Source of the DNA: Denitratisoma oestradiolicum
GTDB lineage: Bacteria > Pseudomonadota > Gammaproteobacteria > Burkholderiales > Rhodocyclaceae
Direction of reading: 5' to 3'
Assembly (NCBI RefSeq): GCF_902813185.1
Contig: NZ_LR778301.1
Coordinates: 682,001-746,000, forward strand
Length of the DNA: 64,000 bases
The position numbers and the translations under genes were made by a program. Shown here one piece after another: positions 47,348 through 57,570 of this stretch. Under the pieces are notes generated by a model. That model worked only from the letters and a program-made list of their open reading frames with translations. It had not been told where the DNA came from and searched no databases. The stretch's first letter is position 1; each line of letters begins with the position of its first letter.

Positions 47348-47353
47348 TAAAAT
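47348..47353 (+). promoter_or_regulatory. Possible -10 element of aroC
   Basis: TAAAAT preceded by TG and followed by C, 31 bases before the aroC ATG. No clear -35 is present. Confidence 0.35.
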
Positions 47354-47383
47354 CGAGGCCCTTCTGTTCCCTTTCCAGAAATC

Positions 47384-48475
47384 ATGTCCGGCAGCAGCTT
47401 CGGCACGCTTTTCCGCGTGTCCTCTTTTGGTGAATCCCATGGGCCGGCCATTGGTTGTGTGGTGGACGGCTGTCCGCCAGGTCTGGAACTGAGCGAGGCC
47501 GATATCCAGAACGAACTGGACCGGCGCAAGCCTGGCACATCCCGCCACGTCACCCAGCGGCGGGAGCCGGATACGGTGGAAATTCTCTCCGGCGTGTTCG
47601 AAGGCCAGACCACCGGAACCCCGATCGCGCTGTTGATCCGCAATCAGGACCAGCGTAGCAAAGACTACGGCAATATCGCCCAATCCTTCCGTCCTGGTCA
47701 TGCCGACTATACCTACTGGCAGAAATACGGTATCCGCGACTATCGTGGCGGCGGGCGTTCCAGCGCACGGGAAACCGCGACCCGTGTTGCGGCCGGTGCC
47801 ATCGCCAAGAAATGGCTGCGCCAACGCTATGGCGTGCTGGTGCGGGGCTATATGAGCCAGTTGGGACCGATCGAGATTCCCTTTGTGAGTTGGGACATGG
47901 TGGCGACCAATCCCTTTTTCTCCCCCAACGCCGAAATCCTGCCGCAACTGGAATCCTTCATGGATCAGTTGCGCAAGGCGGGGGATTCCATCGGCGCCCG
48001 GATCAATGTGGTGGCTGAACACGTGCCGGTGGGCTGGGGCGATCCGGTGTTCGATCGGCTCGATGCATCCATCGCCTACGCCATGATGGGCATCAATGCG
48101 GTCAAGGGTGTGGAGGTCGGGGCCGGCTTCGCAGCGGTTACCCAGCGAGGGTCGGAACATGGGGATGAGCTGACGCCAGAGGGTTTTGTCGGCAATAACG
48201 CGGGGGGCGTGCTGGGAGGGATTTCCTCAGGCCAGGACATTACCGTCAGCATTGCCATCAAGCCTACTTCCAGCATCCGGTTGCCGCGCCGATCCATCGA
48301 TCTGCAAGGGCATCCGTCTCCGATGGAGACTCACGGGCGCCACGATCCCTGCGTGGGCATCCGTGCCACGCCCATTGCCGAGGCCATGCTGGCCCTGGTG
48401 CTGATTGACGCCGCCCTGCGACATCGTGCCCAGTGCGCCGATGTGGTTTGTAGCACGCCAAAAATTTCAGGTTGA
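47384..48475 (+). CDS. aroC: Chorismate synthase
   Basis: A 363-residue FMN-dependent enzyme making chorismate, the branch point to Trp, Tyr and Phe. [18 protein letters not shown], [38 protein letters not shown] (read as consecutive blocks) and the GGRSSARET flavin motif are canonical. [19 protein letters not shown] lies near the end. Full length. Confidence 0.97.
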   Translation: MSGSSFGTLFRVSSFGESHGPAIGCVVDGCPPGLELSEADIQNELDRRKPGTSRHVTQRREPDTVEILSGVFEGQTTGTPIALLIRNQDQRSKDYGNIAQSFRPGHADYTYWQKYGIRDYRGGGRSSARETATRVAAGAIAKKWLRQRYGVLVRGYMSQLGPIEIPFVSWDMVATNPFFSPNAEILPQLESFMDQLRKAGDSIGARINVVAEHVPVGWGDPVFDRLDASIAYAMMGINAVKGVEVGAGFAAVTQRGSEHGDELTPEGFVGNNAGGVLGGISSGQDITVSIAIKPTSSIRLPRRSIDLQGHPSPMETHGRHDPCVGIRATPIAEAMLALVLIDAALRHRAQCADVVCSTPKISG

Positions 48476-48489
48476 TTCAAGGAGTACCC

Positions 48490-48738
48490 ATGACAATTGA
48501 ACATCATGATCTGCATCATGAATTCCCGGAATTCAAGGACAGCATTCACCTGCTGAAGACCGGTAATCATCACTTTGCCCGCATTTTCGACGAATACCAT
48601 GGGGCCACTTCTAAAGTGGAGCAACTCGAAGGTAAGGGTATTCCTATAGATGACTCCTCGTTTGAGGAGCTCAAGAAAAAGCGTTTGAAGCTGAAGGATG
48701 AGTTGTACGCGATGCTGCGCGAACATCGGGTTCCTTGA
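48490..48738 (+). CDS. YdcH-family (DUF465) small protein
   Basis: An 82-residue, highly charged helical protein. The DUF465 pattern is in HHEFPEFKDSIHLLKTGNHHFARIFDEYH followed by LKKKRLKLKDELYAMLRE, suggesting an antiparallel helical hairpin. AAGGAG is positioned 5 bases before the ATG at 48490; an upstream in-frame ATG at 48472 lacks this. Function unknown. Confidence 0.88.
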   Translation: MTIEHHDLHHEFPEFKDSIHLLKTGNHHFARIFDEYHGATSKVEQLEGKGIPIDDSSFEELKKKRLKLKDELYAMLREHRVP

Positions 48739-48748
48739 ATTTTTGTCG

Positions 48749-49960
48749 GTGCGGGCATTGTCCGTACGGGCTCTGCATAAGGGGGCTCTGTCCCCCTCTC
48801 TCCCATCTCTTTCGGCCTGTGTCTTGAACGCTTTCTTCTGGCCGCTTTCCGCCTGGTACTTCTGCTACTTCGCGTTTCTGGGCGCCTTCAATACCTATTT
48901 CGGGTTGTATCTCAAGTCCATCGGGATATCGGCCTGGCACATCGGTGTACTACTTTCCCTGTTCCCGGTGATGCGCATGGTGGCACCCAATTTTTGGGGT
49001 TGGCTGGCCGATCGATGGGGCACCAAGGCCTTGGTGGTCAAGTGCGCGACAGGGGCTACCCTGGTGGCCTTTGCCGGTGCGCTATGGACCTCCGATTTCT
49101 GGGGAATCTTCGTTGTCATAACCGTCTTCGCCTTCTTTGGCAGCGCCTCCCTGCCCCTGGTGGAGGCGTTGACCCTAGCCCATCTGCAGCACCGGGTGGA
49201 GCGTTACGGGCGCATCCGCCTCTGGGGTTCCATCGGCTTTATCCTGGCGGTTCAGGGGGTGGGCCTGCTGCTGGACTGGATTGCTCTTTCCAGCCTGGTC
49301 TGGATTTGCCTTGCGATTCTGGGGGCGACTCTGATCAGTTCATTTCGGCTCACCGAGGCGCCGATACTCTCTGGTCATGTTCCCGCTGGCGGCCTGACGG
49401 GCGGGTTCCTCAATCGGGGAATGCTGGCTCTGCTGGCTGCTTGCTTCATGATGTCGGCAGCCCATTCGCCGCTTTACGTGTTCTATTCCATCCACCTGGT
49501 AGACCATGGCTACACCAAGAGCGCCGTGGGAGCCCTCTGGGCCTTGGGCGTGGTAGCGGAAATCCTGGTTTTCCTGTGGATGCCCCGCCTGATGCGCAGG
49601 GTTTCGGTGCGGATGATCCTGGCGGTCAGCTTTGCTATTGCGGTGATACGTTTCCTGCTGATCGGCTGGGCCATTGACTTCCTGCTGGCGACGGTCATGG
49701 CCCAAGTGATGCATGGTGCCACTTTCGGTGCCAGTCATGCGGCAGCCGTGGCGGCCCTCAATCATTGGTACCCGGATCGGCAGCAGGCCCGTGCCCAGGC
49801 CCTCTACAGCAGTGCTTCCTTCGGTGCTGGTGGTCTGGTGGGAGGGCTGTTTTCCGGCTATGCCTGGGGTGCCTTGGGCGCCGGTCCTACCTACACCATT
49901 GCGTCTTTGTTCGCTCTGGGTGGCCTGATCCTGGTCCTGCGGGGGCTGCGGAGCGGGTGA
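48749..49960 (+). CDS. MFS permease, HcaT/MFS_1-like family
   Basis: A 12-helix permease of about 378-403 residues. WYFCYFAFLGAFNTYFGLYL, then LKSIGISAWHIGVLLSLFP and MRMVAPNFWGWLADRWGTK match the MFS_1-like/3-phenylpropionate transporter family; YGRIRLWGSIGFI is the second-half hallmark. The start is uncertain: a GTG at 48749 opens the frame assigned here, while homologues begin close to a TTG at 48824, and neither has a clear ribosome site. Substrate unknown. Confidence 0.82.
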   Translation: MRALSVRALHKGALSPSLPSLSACVLNAFFWPLSAWYFCYFAFLGAFNTYFGLYLKSIGISAWHIGVLLSLFPVMRMVAPNFWGWLADRWGTKALVVKCATGATLVAFAGALWTSDFWGIFVVITVFAFFGSASLPLVEALTLAHLQHRVERYGRIRLWGSIGFILAVQGVGLLLDWIALSSLVWICLAILGATLISSFRLTEAPILSGHVPAGGLTGGFLNRGMLALLAACFMMSAAHSPLYVFYSIHLVDHGYTKSAVGALWALGVVAEILVFLWMPRLMRRVSVRMILAVSFAIAVIRFLLIGWAIDFLLATVMAQVMHGATFGASHAAAVAALNHWYPDRQQARAQALYSSASFGAGGLVGGLFSGYAWGALGAGPTYTIASLFALGGLILVLRGLRSG

Positions 49961-49989
49961 ACATGCTGCGCTGCAATGGCGAGCTGTGA

Positions 49990-49995
49990 CATAAT
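49990..49995 (+). promoter_or_regulatory. Possible -10 element of the leu operon
   Basis: CATAAT followed by C, 32 bases before leuC. No leader peptide rich in leucine was seen between the MFS gene and leuC, so classical attenuation is not supported. Confidence 0.3.
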
Positions 49996-50026
49996 CAGCC
50001 ACTTCCCCTGATTCGAGCGCATTCCC

Positions 50027-51433
50027 ATGTCGAAGACGCTATACGACAAGCTTTGGGAGAGTCATGTCGTCCATACGGAAGAGGACGGCACGGCACTCCT
50101 ATACATTGATCGTCATCTTATCCACGAGGTGACCAGTCCCCAGGCCTTCGAGGGCCTCAAGCTGGCTGGCCGCAAGCCCTGGAGGGTCTCCTCCATCGTC
50201 GCCACGGCCGACCACAATACGCCCACGAAGGACTGGGACAAGGGGATCGAGGATCCGGTCTCTCGCCAGCAGGTGGAAACCCTGGATGCCAATATCCGCG
50301 AGGTGGGGGCGCTGGCCTTTTTCCCCTTCCGGGATCCCCGCCAGGGTATCGTACATGTGGTGGGGCCGGAGCATGGTGCCACCCTACCCGGCATGACCGT
50401 GGTTTGTGGCGATTCCCACACCAGTACCCACGGCGCCTTCGCCTGTCTGGCACATGGCATCGGTACTTCCGAAGTGGAGCATGTGCTGGCCACCCAGTGC
50501 CTGCTGCAAAAGAAATCCAGAACCATGCTGGTCAGGGTGGACGGTAATCCTGGACCGGGGGTGACGGCCAAGGACATCGTGCTGGCCCTGATCGGCAGGA
50601 TCGGTACCGCCGGTGGTACCGGCTATGCGATCGAGTTCGCCGGTTCTGCCATACGCGGCTTGTCCATGGAGGGACGCATGACCGTTTGCAACATGGCTAT
50701 CGAGGCCGGCGCGCGGGTGGGCTTCGTGGCCGTGGATCAGGTAACCATCGACTACCTGAAGGACCGTCCCCTGTCGCCCAAGGGTGAGGTCTGGGACAGG
50801 GCGGTGGCCTATTGGCGCACCCTGGTGTCCGATCCGGATGCGGCCTTCGATGCGGTGGTGGAACTGGACGCGAGCCGGATCAAGCCCCAGGTTACCTGGG
50901 GCACTTCCCCCGAGATGGTGGCGGACATCGACGGTGCCGTGCCGGCTCCCGAGGACTTCACTGATCCGGTCAAGCGCGAAGGTGTGGCCCGGGCCTTGCA
51001 GTACATGGGGCTTTCGCCACGGACGCCGATTTGCCAGATCGCCATCGACAAGGTCTTCATCGGTTCCTGCACCAACTCCCGCATCGAGGATCTGCGGCAG
51101 GCCGCCGTGGTGGTGCGAGGTCGGCATGTGGCCGCAAACGTGAAACAGGCCCTAGTGGTGCCCGGCTCCGGCGTGGTGAAACGCCAGGCCGAGGCCGAAG
51201 GTCTGGACCAGATATTTATCGCTGCCGGCTTTGAATGGCGGGAACCCGGTTGCTCCATGTGCCTGGCCATGAATGCGGATCGACTGGAGCCGGGGGAGCG
51301 CTGCGCTTCCACCTCCAATCGCAATTTTGAGGGGCGCCAGGGCAATGGCGGCCGCACGCACCTGGTGAGTCCTGCCATGGCGGCTGCGGCGGCGATCGCC
51401 GGCCATTTCGCCGATGTGCGGGATTTGGCCTGA
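50027..51433 (+). CDS. leuC: 3-isopropylmalate dehydratase large subunit
   Basis: A 468-residue aconitase-like subunit that isomerises isopropylmalate in leucine synthesis, with a labile 4Fe-4S cluster. The three cluster cysteines lie in [13 protein letters not shown] and [37 protein letters not shown] and [13 protein letters not shown] are further signatures. Partner LeuD is encoded downstream after two tiny lipoprotein genes. Confidence 0.97.
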   Translation: MSKTLYDKLWESHVVHTEEDGTALLYIDRHLIHEVTSPQAFEGLKLAGRKPWRVSSIVATADHNTPTKDWDKGIEDPVSRQQVETLDANIREVGALAFFPFRDPRQGIVHVVGPEHGATLPGMTVVCGDSHTSTHGAFACLAHGIGTSEVEHVLATQCLLQKKSRTMLVRVDGNPGPGVTAKDIVLALIGRIGTAGGTGYAIEFAGSAIRGLSMEGRMTVCNMAIEAGARVGFVAVDQVTIDYLKDRPLSPKGEVWDRAVAYWRTLVSDPDAAFDAVVELDASRIKPQVTWGTSPEMVADIDGAVPAPEDFTDPVKREGVARALQYMGLSPRTPICQIAIDKVFIGSCTNSRIEDLRQAAVVVRGRHVAANVKQALVVPGSGVVKRQAEAEGLDQIFIAAGFEWREPGCSMCLAMNADRLEPGERCASTSNRNFEGRQGNGGRTHLVSPAMAAAAAIAGHFADVRDLA

Positions 51434-51447
51434 CGAAAGGAAGAATC

Positions 51448-51567
51448 ATGAAGAATCTGTCTGTGGTCCTTTTGACAATACTTCTCCTGACAGCTTGCAG
51501 TACTCTGGAAGGCATCGGGAAAGATATCAAGGAAACCGGAAAGGCCATGCAGGAGGCGGCGGAATGA
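51448..51567 (+). CDS. Entericidin-type lipoprotein, copy 1
   Basis: A 39-residue lipoprotein precursor: a hydrophobic signal peptide with lipobox LLTAC, then the entericidin core CSTLEGIGKDIKETGKAMQ. AAAGGAAG precedes the ATG. The mature peptide of about 22 residues is amphipathic. Entericidins are small membrane lipoproteins linked to stress-dependent lysis (EcnAB in E. coli). The next gene is a paralogue overlapping its stop region. Confidence 0.85.
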   Translation: MKNLSVVLLTILLLTACSTLEGIGKDIKETGKAMQEAAE

Positions 51568-51581
51568 TAAGGAGTATGTTC

Positions 51582-51689
51582 ATGACACTGTTGGCGGCGG
51601 CAATGCTCCTGGTCGGTTGCAACACCGTGCAGGGCATTGGCCGTGATATCGAAAAAGGTGGCGAGGCCATTCAGAAGGCGGTGAAATGA
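51582..51689 (+). CDS. Entericidin-type lipoprotein, copy 2
   Basis: A 35-residue paralogue of the preceding gene, with lipobox LLVGC and core [19 protein letters not shown]. The ATG at 51582 is preferred because AAGGAG lies 7 bases upstream; in-frame ATGs at 51564 and 51576 exist, and 51564 would overlap the previous stop (ATGA). Its stop overlaps the leuD start. Both peptides share xxGIGxDIxxxGxAxQ. Confidence 0.82.
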   Translation: MTLLAAAMLLVGCNTVQGIGRDIEKGGEAIQKAVK

Positions 51690-52327
51690 TGCGTGCCTTT
51701 ACCGTGCATGAAGGCTTGGTGGCTCCCCTGGATCGTGCCAATGTAGATACCGACGCGATCATCCCCAAGCAGTTTCTCAAGTCGATCAAGCGCAGTGGCT
51801 TCGGTCCCAATGCCTTCGACGAATGGCGCTATCTGGATCATGGAGAGCCGGGCATGGATAATTCCAACCGTCCGCTGAATTCCCAGTTCGTGCTGAATCA
51901 GCCACGCTACCGGGGAGCCTCGGTATTGCTGACGCGGGAAAACTTCGGCTGCGGTTCTTCCCGGGAGCATGCGCCCTGGGCGCTGGAAGACTACGGTTTC
52001 CGGGCCTTGATAGGTCCGAGCTTTGCCGATATTTTCTTTAATAACTGCTTCAAAAACGGTTTGCTGCCGGTGCGACTGTCGGCAACTGAAGTGGATGAAT
52101 TGTTCGCCCAGGTGGAAGCTACCCCCGGCTACCGGCTCACCATTGATCTGGCGGCCCAACAGGTGATTCGGCCCGACGGCAAGACCCTCGGTTTCGACGT
52201 TGATCCCTTCCGCAAGGAATGTCTGTTCAACGGTTGGGACGATATCGGCCTGACCCTGCGCCGGGCTGAAAAAATCCGCGAATTCGAGGCCCGGCGCCGC
52301 ATTGAGCAGCCCTGGCTGTTTGCCTGA
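51686..52327 (+). CDS. leuD: 3-isopropylmalate dehydratase small subunit
   Basis: A 213-residue swivel-domain partner of Leu[22 protein letters not shown] is the invariant N-terminus and [19 protein letters not shown] the active-site serine loop. ATG ATG at 51686-51691 gives two adjacent starts; the first overlaps the entericidin stop. Typical length. Confidence 0.97.
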   Translation: MMRAFTVHEGLVAPLDRANVDTDAIIPKQFLKSIKRSGFGPNAFDEWRYLDHGEPGMDNSNRPLNSQFVLNQPRYRGASVLLTRENFGCGSSREHAPWALEDYGFRALIGPSFADIFFNNCFKNGLLPVRLSATEVDELFAQVEATPGYRLTIDLAAQQVIRPDGKTLGFDVDPFRKECLFNGWDDIGLTLRRAEKIREFEARRRIEQPWLFA

Positions 52328-52344
52328 ACCCTGTAAGGATGATC

Positions 52345-53409
52345 ATGAAGATTGCTGTATTGGCTGGTGACGGCATCGGCCCTGAAATTACTGCCGAAGC
52401 AGTACGCGTGCTGAAGGCCCTGACCAGCGATGGCTTACATTTCGAACTGGAAGAGGCCCCCGTGGGTGGTGCCGGCTATCGGGCTTCCGGCCATCCGCTC
52501 CCCGAGGCGACGTTGAAGCTGGTTAAGGGGGCCGATGCCATTCTGTTCGGCGCCGTCGGTGATTTCAGCCTGGACACCCTGCCTCGGGAGCTGCGTCCGG
52601 AGCAGGCGATCCTAGGGCTGCGCAAGGAACTGAACCTCTTCGCCAACTTCCGTCCGGCGCTGGTCTATCCAGAACTGGTTCATGCCTCCACGCTAAAACC
52701 GGAGGTGGTGACCGGGCTCGATATCATGATCGTCCGCGAACTGACTGGAGACATCTATTTTGGCCAGCCCCGGGGTATTCACACCCTGCCCAATGGCGAG
52801 CGAGAGGGCTTTGACACCATGCGCTATTCGGAGTCCGAGATTCGCCGCGTGGCCTGTGTGGCCTTCGACGCGGCGCGCAAGCGCAACCGCCGCCTGTGTT
52901 CGGTGGATAAGGCCAATGTGCTTGACACCATGCAGCTCTGGCGCGAAGTGGTGATCGAGGTGGCGAAGGACTATCCGGATGTGGAGTTGTCCCATCAGTA
53001 TGTGGACAATGCCGCTATGCAGCTGCTGAAGAACCCCAAACAGTTCGATGTGATCGTCACTGGCAACATGTTCGGCGATATCCTTTCCGACGAGGCTTCG
53101 ATGTTGACCGGTTCCATCGGCATGCTGCCCTCCGCTTCCCTGAATGAGCGGAACTTCGGGCTGTACGAGCCCATCCATGGCTCGGCCCCGGATATTGCGG
53201 GCAAGGGTGTCGCCAATCCCCTGGCGACCATCCTTTCCGTCGCGATGATGCTGCGTTATACGTTCAATCAGGGGGAGGCTGCTGACCGCATCGAGTCCGC
53301 AGTGAAGAAGGTGCTGGCTCAGGGCTTCCGTACCGGCGATATCGCCGAAACGGGCAAGCTCACCGTGGGAACCCGGGAGATGGGCGATGCCGTGATGGCA
53401 GCCTTGTGA
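52345..53409 (+). CDS. leuB: 3-isopropylmalate dehydrogenase
   Basis: A 354-residue NAD-dependent oxidative decarboxylase, third step of leucine synthesis. [18 protein letters not shown], the substrate arginines around [19 protein letters not shown] and [26 protein letters not shown] are signatures. AAGGA lies 6-7 bases before ATG 52345; ATG 52339 would overlap that site. Confidence 0.97.
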   Translation: MKIAVLAGDGIGPEITAEAVRVLKALTSDGLHFELEEAPVGGAGYRASGHPLPEATLKLVKGADAILFGAVGDFSLDTLPRELRPEQAILGLRKELNLFANFRPALVYPELVHASTLKPEVVTGLDIMIVRELTGDIYFGQPRGIHTLPNGEREGFDTMRYSESEIRRVACVAFDAARKRNRRLCSVDKANVLDTMQLWREVVIEVAKDYPDVELSHQYVDNAAMQLLKNPKQFDVIVTGNMFGDILSDEASMLTGSIGMLPSASLNERNFGLYEPIHGSAPDIAGKGVANPLATILSVAMMLRYTFNQGEAADRIESAVKKVLAQGFRTGDIAETGKLTVGTREMGDAVMAAL

Positions 53410-53429
53410 TCATTGAAGAGAGCTGAATC

Positions 53430-54536
53430 ATGAAAAAAGTGGGTCTGGTGGGATGGCGCGGTATGGTGGGGTCGGTCCTCATGCAGCGCATGCGCGAGGA
53501 AAACGATTTTTCCTTGATCGAGCCGCTGTTCTTCACCACCTCCAATGTGGGTGGGCAAGGTCCGACGGAAGGAGGCAGCGCGCCTCTCAAGGGGGCCAAG
53601 GACATCGAGCAGTTGAAGATGATGGACATCATCATCTCCTGCCAGGGGGGCGACTACACCACCGAGATTTTCCCCAGGTTGAGGGAATCGGGCTGGACCG
53701 GCCACTGGATTGACGCGGCGTCCTCCCTGCGTATGAAGGATGATGCAGTCATCATCCTGGATCCGGTGAATCAGCATGTCATCAAGGATGCCCTGACCAA
53801 GGGCGGCAGGAACTGGATCGGCGGCAATTGCACCGTCAGCCTGATGCTGATGGGTCTGGGCGGTCTGTTCAAGGCAGACCTGATCGAGTGGATGACTTCC
53901 ATGACCTATCAGGCGGCTTCCGGTGCCGGCGCTCAGAACATGCGCGAGCTGCTGCAGCAGATGGGCGAGGCCCATCGTGTGGCCCAGTCCCTGTTGAACG
54001 ATCCGGCCTCCGCCATCCTGGATATCGATCGGGACGTGGCCGGCATCCTGAGGGATGAAAAATTTCCCACTGCCAACTTTGGTGTTCCCCTGGCGGGTTC
54101 TCTGATTCCCTGGATCGACAAGGACCTGGGCAATGGCCAGAGCCGTGAGGAATGGAAGGGCGGCGCGGAAACCAACAAGATCCTTGGCCTGGGAGCGCGG
54201 CCGATTCCTGTGGATGGCCTATGCGTACGGATCGGTGCCATGCGTTGCCATTCCCAGGCGCTGACCATCAAGCTGAAAAGGGATGTACCTCTGGACGAGA
54301 TCGAGGGGCTGCTGGCCAGCCACAATGAGTGGGCCAAGGTGGTTCCCAATCAGCGCGAGATCACCATGAAGGAACTGACACCCACCGCCGTCACCGGTAC
54401 TCTGTCGGTTCCGGTGGGCAGGTTGCGAAAACTGTCCATGGGGAACGAGTACCTATCAGCATTTACCGTTGGCGACCAGTTGTTGTGGGGGGCTGCCGAA
54501 CCCTTGCGCCGGATGCTGCGTATCCTGCTGGACTAA
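53430..54536 (+). CDS. asd: Aspartate-semialdehyde dehydrogenase
   Basis: A 368-residue NADPH enzyme leading to Lys, Thr, Met and diaminopimelate. [14 protein letters not shown] binds cofactor; the catalytic Cys134 lies in [10 protein letters not shown], and [17 protein letters not shown] holds the catalytic histidine. The sequence matches the Gram-negative (E. coli-type) subgroup with the extra DxxMR-like insert region. Clear ribosome site (GAGAG). Confidence 0.96.
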   Translation: MKKVGLVGWRGMVGSVLMQRMREENDFSLIEPLFFTTSNVGGQGPTEGGSAPLKGAKDIEQLKMMDIIISCQGGDYTTEIFPRLRESGWTGHWIDAASSLRMKDDAVIILDPVNQHVIKDALTKGGRNWIGGNCTVSLMLMGLGGLFKADLIEWMTSMTYQAASGAGAQNMRELLQQMGEAHRVAQSLLNDPASAILDIDRDVAGILRDEKFPTANFGVPLAGSLIPWIDKDLGNGQSREEWKGGAETNKILGLGARPIPVDGLCVRIGAMRCHSQALTIKLKRDVPLDEIEGLLASHNEWAKVVPNQREITMKELTPTAVTGTLSVPVGRLRKLSMGNEYLSAFTVGDQLLWGAAEPLRRMLRILLD

Positions 54537-54590
54537 AGTTATATCCTAGCCCGATGGGGGAAGCTCAGGAGTCGGATTAGCTTGCATCGC

Positions 54591-54606
54591 TAACATCATG
54601 ATGTTA
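54591..54606. promoter_or_regulatory. 16-bp perfect palindrome upstream of fimV
   Basis: TAACATCATGATGTTA is a perfect palindrome with no spacer in the short gap between asd and fimV. It may be a dimeric regulator's operator or may overlap the start region. No regulator can be named. Confidence 0.4.
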
Positions 54607-54632
54607 TTTTGAATGCTGCCAAGAGTATCCCC

Positions 54633-57530
54633 ATGGGGGGCGCCGTGCCAAAAAAACATAAGCGAACAAATCTGAAACTGTCCATTCTCGCCGTTACTGT
54701 CATGGCGTTGCCTTTGGGCACCCAGGCAGCGGGATTGGGCAAGTTGTCCGTCCTTTCTGCCCTGGGTCAGCCCCTGCGGGCTGAACTCGATGTCACAGCG
54801 GGGGCAGATGAACTGAACTCTCTGTCCGCCCGTGTTGCCCCGGCCGATGTGTTCCGGCAGGCCAATATCGAGTACGCTAGTTCCCTGGGCAGCCTGCGCT
54901 TCACTCTGGAAAAACGCCCCGGAGGGCAGCCCTATTTCCGTATTACCAGTGATCGTCCGATTGGTGATCCCTTCCTCGATTTCCTGGTGGAACTGAACTG
55001 GTCGGCGGGCCGACTGGTACGCGAATACACCTTCCTGCTGGATCCCCCTGAACTGAAACCCGCAGTTCAGGAAGCCGCAGTGGCACCGGTTACTGTACCC
55101 GAGACGGTCAAACCGGCAGAGGTCGTGCAACGCCTGGTGCGAGAGGCAGTCCCCGAGGCCAGGCCTCCCCGCCGCGAGCCCCGGCCGGTTCCTGGGATGG
55201 CGCCTAGTGGTGAGGGCCGTCTGGTTAAACGTGGCGACACTCTGGGTAAGATTGCCGCTGAACACAAGCCGGACGGCGTGAGCCTGGATCAGATGTTGGT
55301 TGCGCTGTTCCGCAGCAATCCCGATGCCTTCGACGGTGGCAACATGAACCGCTTGAAAGCCGGCAAGATTCTGAGCCTGCCGGGGTCTGATGCGGTGGCT
55401 GCAACCCCGGCCAGCGAGGCTCGGGGGATCGTACTTGCCCAATCAGCGGATTTCGACGCCTACCGCAGGAAACTGGCCGCTTCGGTGGCTACCTCGCCGG
55501 CGGTTCGGGACGGCGAGCCACAACAGGCGGCTGCCGGAAAAATAACTCCCAGAATTGAGGACAGAGCTGCCCAGGTTCCTGGCCAGGACAAGTTGCAGGT
55601 ATCACGTACCGAGGCTGGCAAGAGTGCTGGGGTGGCCGCCAAGGGCACTGGCCGGGACGAGGATACGGTCACCCGTGACAAGGCACTCAAGGAGGCCAAG
55701 AGCCGTATTGCCGAGTTGGAAAAAAATCTGGCGGACCTGAAAAAGCTGGCGGAAATGAAGAGCCAGGCAGGTGCTGCCATGCAGCAGCAGGCTCAGGTCG
55801 ACAAGGCGGCTCCGCTGGTGGAAGCAAAAAAAGAAGAGGCAGTGGCGGCCATCAGACCATCCGAACCGGTGCCGTCTTCCGTACCGGCCAAGGCGCCGGA
55901 AGTTTCCAAGGGGGGCGAGTCTGCTTCCGCTCCCGGTCCGGCTCCCCAGACCACTACGGTGCCACCCAAAAAACCGGTCACTCCACCACCGCCTTCACCC
56001 AGTTTCATTGCGGAAAACGGGCCTCTGGTCTTTGGCGGTGGCGGTCTGCTTGCCTTGCTAGCGGGCTATTTCGGCTTCCGGACCTGGCAGCGCAAGCGTT
56101 CTGATGCTGCGGCGAGGCCAGCTTCTGTCACCGACAGTTCGCTCTATGCCAGTTCGGTGTTCAGTGCTAGTGGCGGCAAGCATGTTGATACTGGCGCTGC
56201 GGCGGCGGCCACCGATTTCGGTCTGGGGACCGCAGATGACTCGGATGGGCACGAGGCAGTAGATCCTGTGCAGGAAGCGGATGTGTATCTTGCCTATGGG
56301 CGGGATGCCCAGGCGGAGGAAATCCTGCTGGATGCTTTGAAACAGGATCCCACCCGCCTGACGGTCCATCTGAAATTGCTGGAAGTCTATGCTGATCGTC
56401 GGGCCGTTCCCCAGTTCAATACGGTGGCGACCGATCTCCATGCCCAGACCGGCGGGGCCGGCGCGGAATGGGAAAAGGCGCTGCTCCTTGGTCGTACTCT
56501 CGACCCGTCGAACCCCCTGTATGGCGAGACATCGGCAACTTCGGCGGAAACGCTGGAATCCTACGAGCCCGCTGCTGCCACCGTGATCATGCCGGTGGTG
56601 GAACCTGAGTCCGAGGTCGCGCCCCAGGAAGAACTCCCGGCTTCCCTGGATTTCGATCTTGACCTGAGTGGGCCGGTAGAAGTGGCTGCTCCTGAAGTTG
56701 CTGCGGAGCAGGCAGAAGCCCCTCCGGCCATGGAGGCTGAGACTGTCTCCAGCCTGGATTTCGATCTGGGACTGGATACTAAACTGGCTCAGTCTGCGGT
56801 GGTCGAGCCGGCGGTAGCCATGGCCGATGAAGAAGTCGCGAGCCTGGACTTTGAACTTGGGGAACCCGAGAGCTCCGAGGCTCCGACTGTGACGTCGACG
56901 GCGGAGGCAGGGACCGTCTCCGCTATCGATTCGAACGTACTCGATTTCGACTTCGATCTGGGAGCCCCCGCCGAAACACCAGTCTCCGAGCCGGTCGCCG
57001 AAGTGGCAGCTCTGGAGATTCCTGTCTCCATCGAGCCCCCCGCCGTCGAGGTCGCCGACGATCGGACGATAGATTTTGATCTGGATACGGAGCCATCCGG
57101 TGTGGAGCAAGAGGCCGTAACGGAGGAGCCGGTCCTGGCTGAGGTTTCGGCCGTAACGGCTGCCCCATCGGTGGATTTCGACTTCGATCTGGATTTGGCC
57201 GAATCGGTGCCGGAAACCCCGGCTGCCGAGGCCGCGTCCACAGACCGCTCCGATCAGGTGCCGCCCTTGCCCGATCTCTCTGGTATCAGTCTGGAACTGG
57301 ACACCCCTGCTGACATTTCCTTTGACGAGCCGTCGGCGTCCTTGCCCGATCTGGGCGGGGCAGAGGCGGTGGAGGATAACCCGGAGGCAGCCACCAAGCT
57401 GGAACTGGCCCAGGCCTACGAGGAAATGGGCGACAAGGAAGGTGCCCGGGAGCTGTTCCAGGAAGTGATTAGTGAGGGTAGCCCGGCTCAGCAGGCCCTG
57501 GCCCGTGACAAGCTGGCCCGGCTGGGCTGA
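54633..57530 (+). CDS. fimV: Polar hub protein FimV
   Basis: A ~965-residue inner-membrane protein that organises type IV pili, polarity and, in some species, c-di-GMP/cAMP signalling. Order: signal peptide (ending GTQAAG), the FimV N-terminal domain LGKLSVLSALGQPLRAEL..., a LysM-type peptidoglycan-binding motif (about 197-250), a coiled coil (about 350-375), a proline-rich linker, one membrane helix (about 465-485), then an acidic cytoplasmic region and a C-terminal TPR-like FimV motif (ATKLELAQAYEEMGDKEGARELF). The acidic part repeats an xLDFDLx motif about six times. The start is uncertain: TTG 54609, ATG 54633 and GTG 54645 are in frame; 54633 is chosen. Confidence 0.9.
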   Translation: MGGAVPKKHKRTNLKLSILAVTVMALPLGTQAAGLGKLSVLSALGQPLRAELDVTAGADELNSLSARVAPADVFRQANIEYASSLGSLRFTLEKRPGGQPYFRITSDRPIGDPFLDFLVELNWSAGRLVREYTFLLDPPELKPAVQEAAVAPVTVPETVKPAEVVQRLVREAVPEARPPRREPRPVPGMAPSGEGRLVKRGDTLGKIAAEHKPDGVSLDQMLVALFRSNPDAFDGGNMNRLKAGKILSLPGSDAVAATPASEARGIVLAQSADFDAYRRKLAASVATSPAVRDGEPQQAAAGKITPRIEDRAAQVPGQDKLQVSRTEAGKSAGVAAKGTGRDEDTVTRDKALKEAKSRIAELEKNLADLKKLAEMKSQAGAAMQQQAQVDKAAPLVEAKKEEAVAAIRPSEPVPSSVPAKAPEVSKGGESASAPGPAPQTTTVPPKKPVTPPPPSPSFIAENGPLVFGGGGLLALLAGYFGFRTWQRKRSDAAARPASVTDSSLYASSVFSASGGKHVDTGAAAAATDFGLGTADDSDGHEAVDPVQEADVYLAYGRDAQAEEILLDALKQDPTRLTVHLKLLEVYADRRAVPQFNTVATDLHAQTGGAGAEWEKALLLGRTLDPSNPLYGETSATSAETLESYEPAAATVIMPVVEPESEVAPQEELPASLDFDLDLSGPVEVAAPEVAAEQAEAPPAMEAETVSSLDFDLGLDTKLAQSAVVEPAVAMADEEVASLDFELGEPESSEAPTVTSTAEAGTVSAIDSNVLDFDFDLGAPAETPVSEPVAEVAALEIPVSIEPPAVEVADDRTIDFDLDTEPSGVEQEAVTEEPVLAEVSAVTAAPSVDFDFDLDLAESVPETPAAEAASTDRSDQVPPLPDLSGISLELDTPADISFDEPSASLPDLGGAEAVEDNPEAATKLELAQAYEEMGDKEGARELFQEVISEGSPAQQALARDKLARLG

Positions 57531-57570
57531 TTGAGAAAGGCGGGGTGGGTCGTTCCGCTTTTTCATTTTC

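Noticed and set aside
49961..50026. Leucine-rich leader peptide or attenuator before leuC
   Set aside because: The 66-base gap has no small frame with leucine codons and no terminator hairpin.
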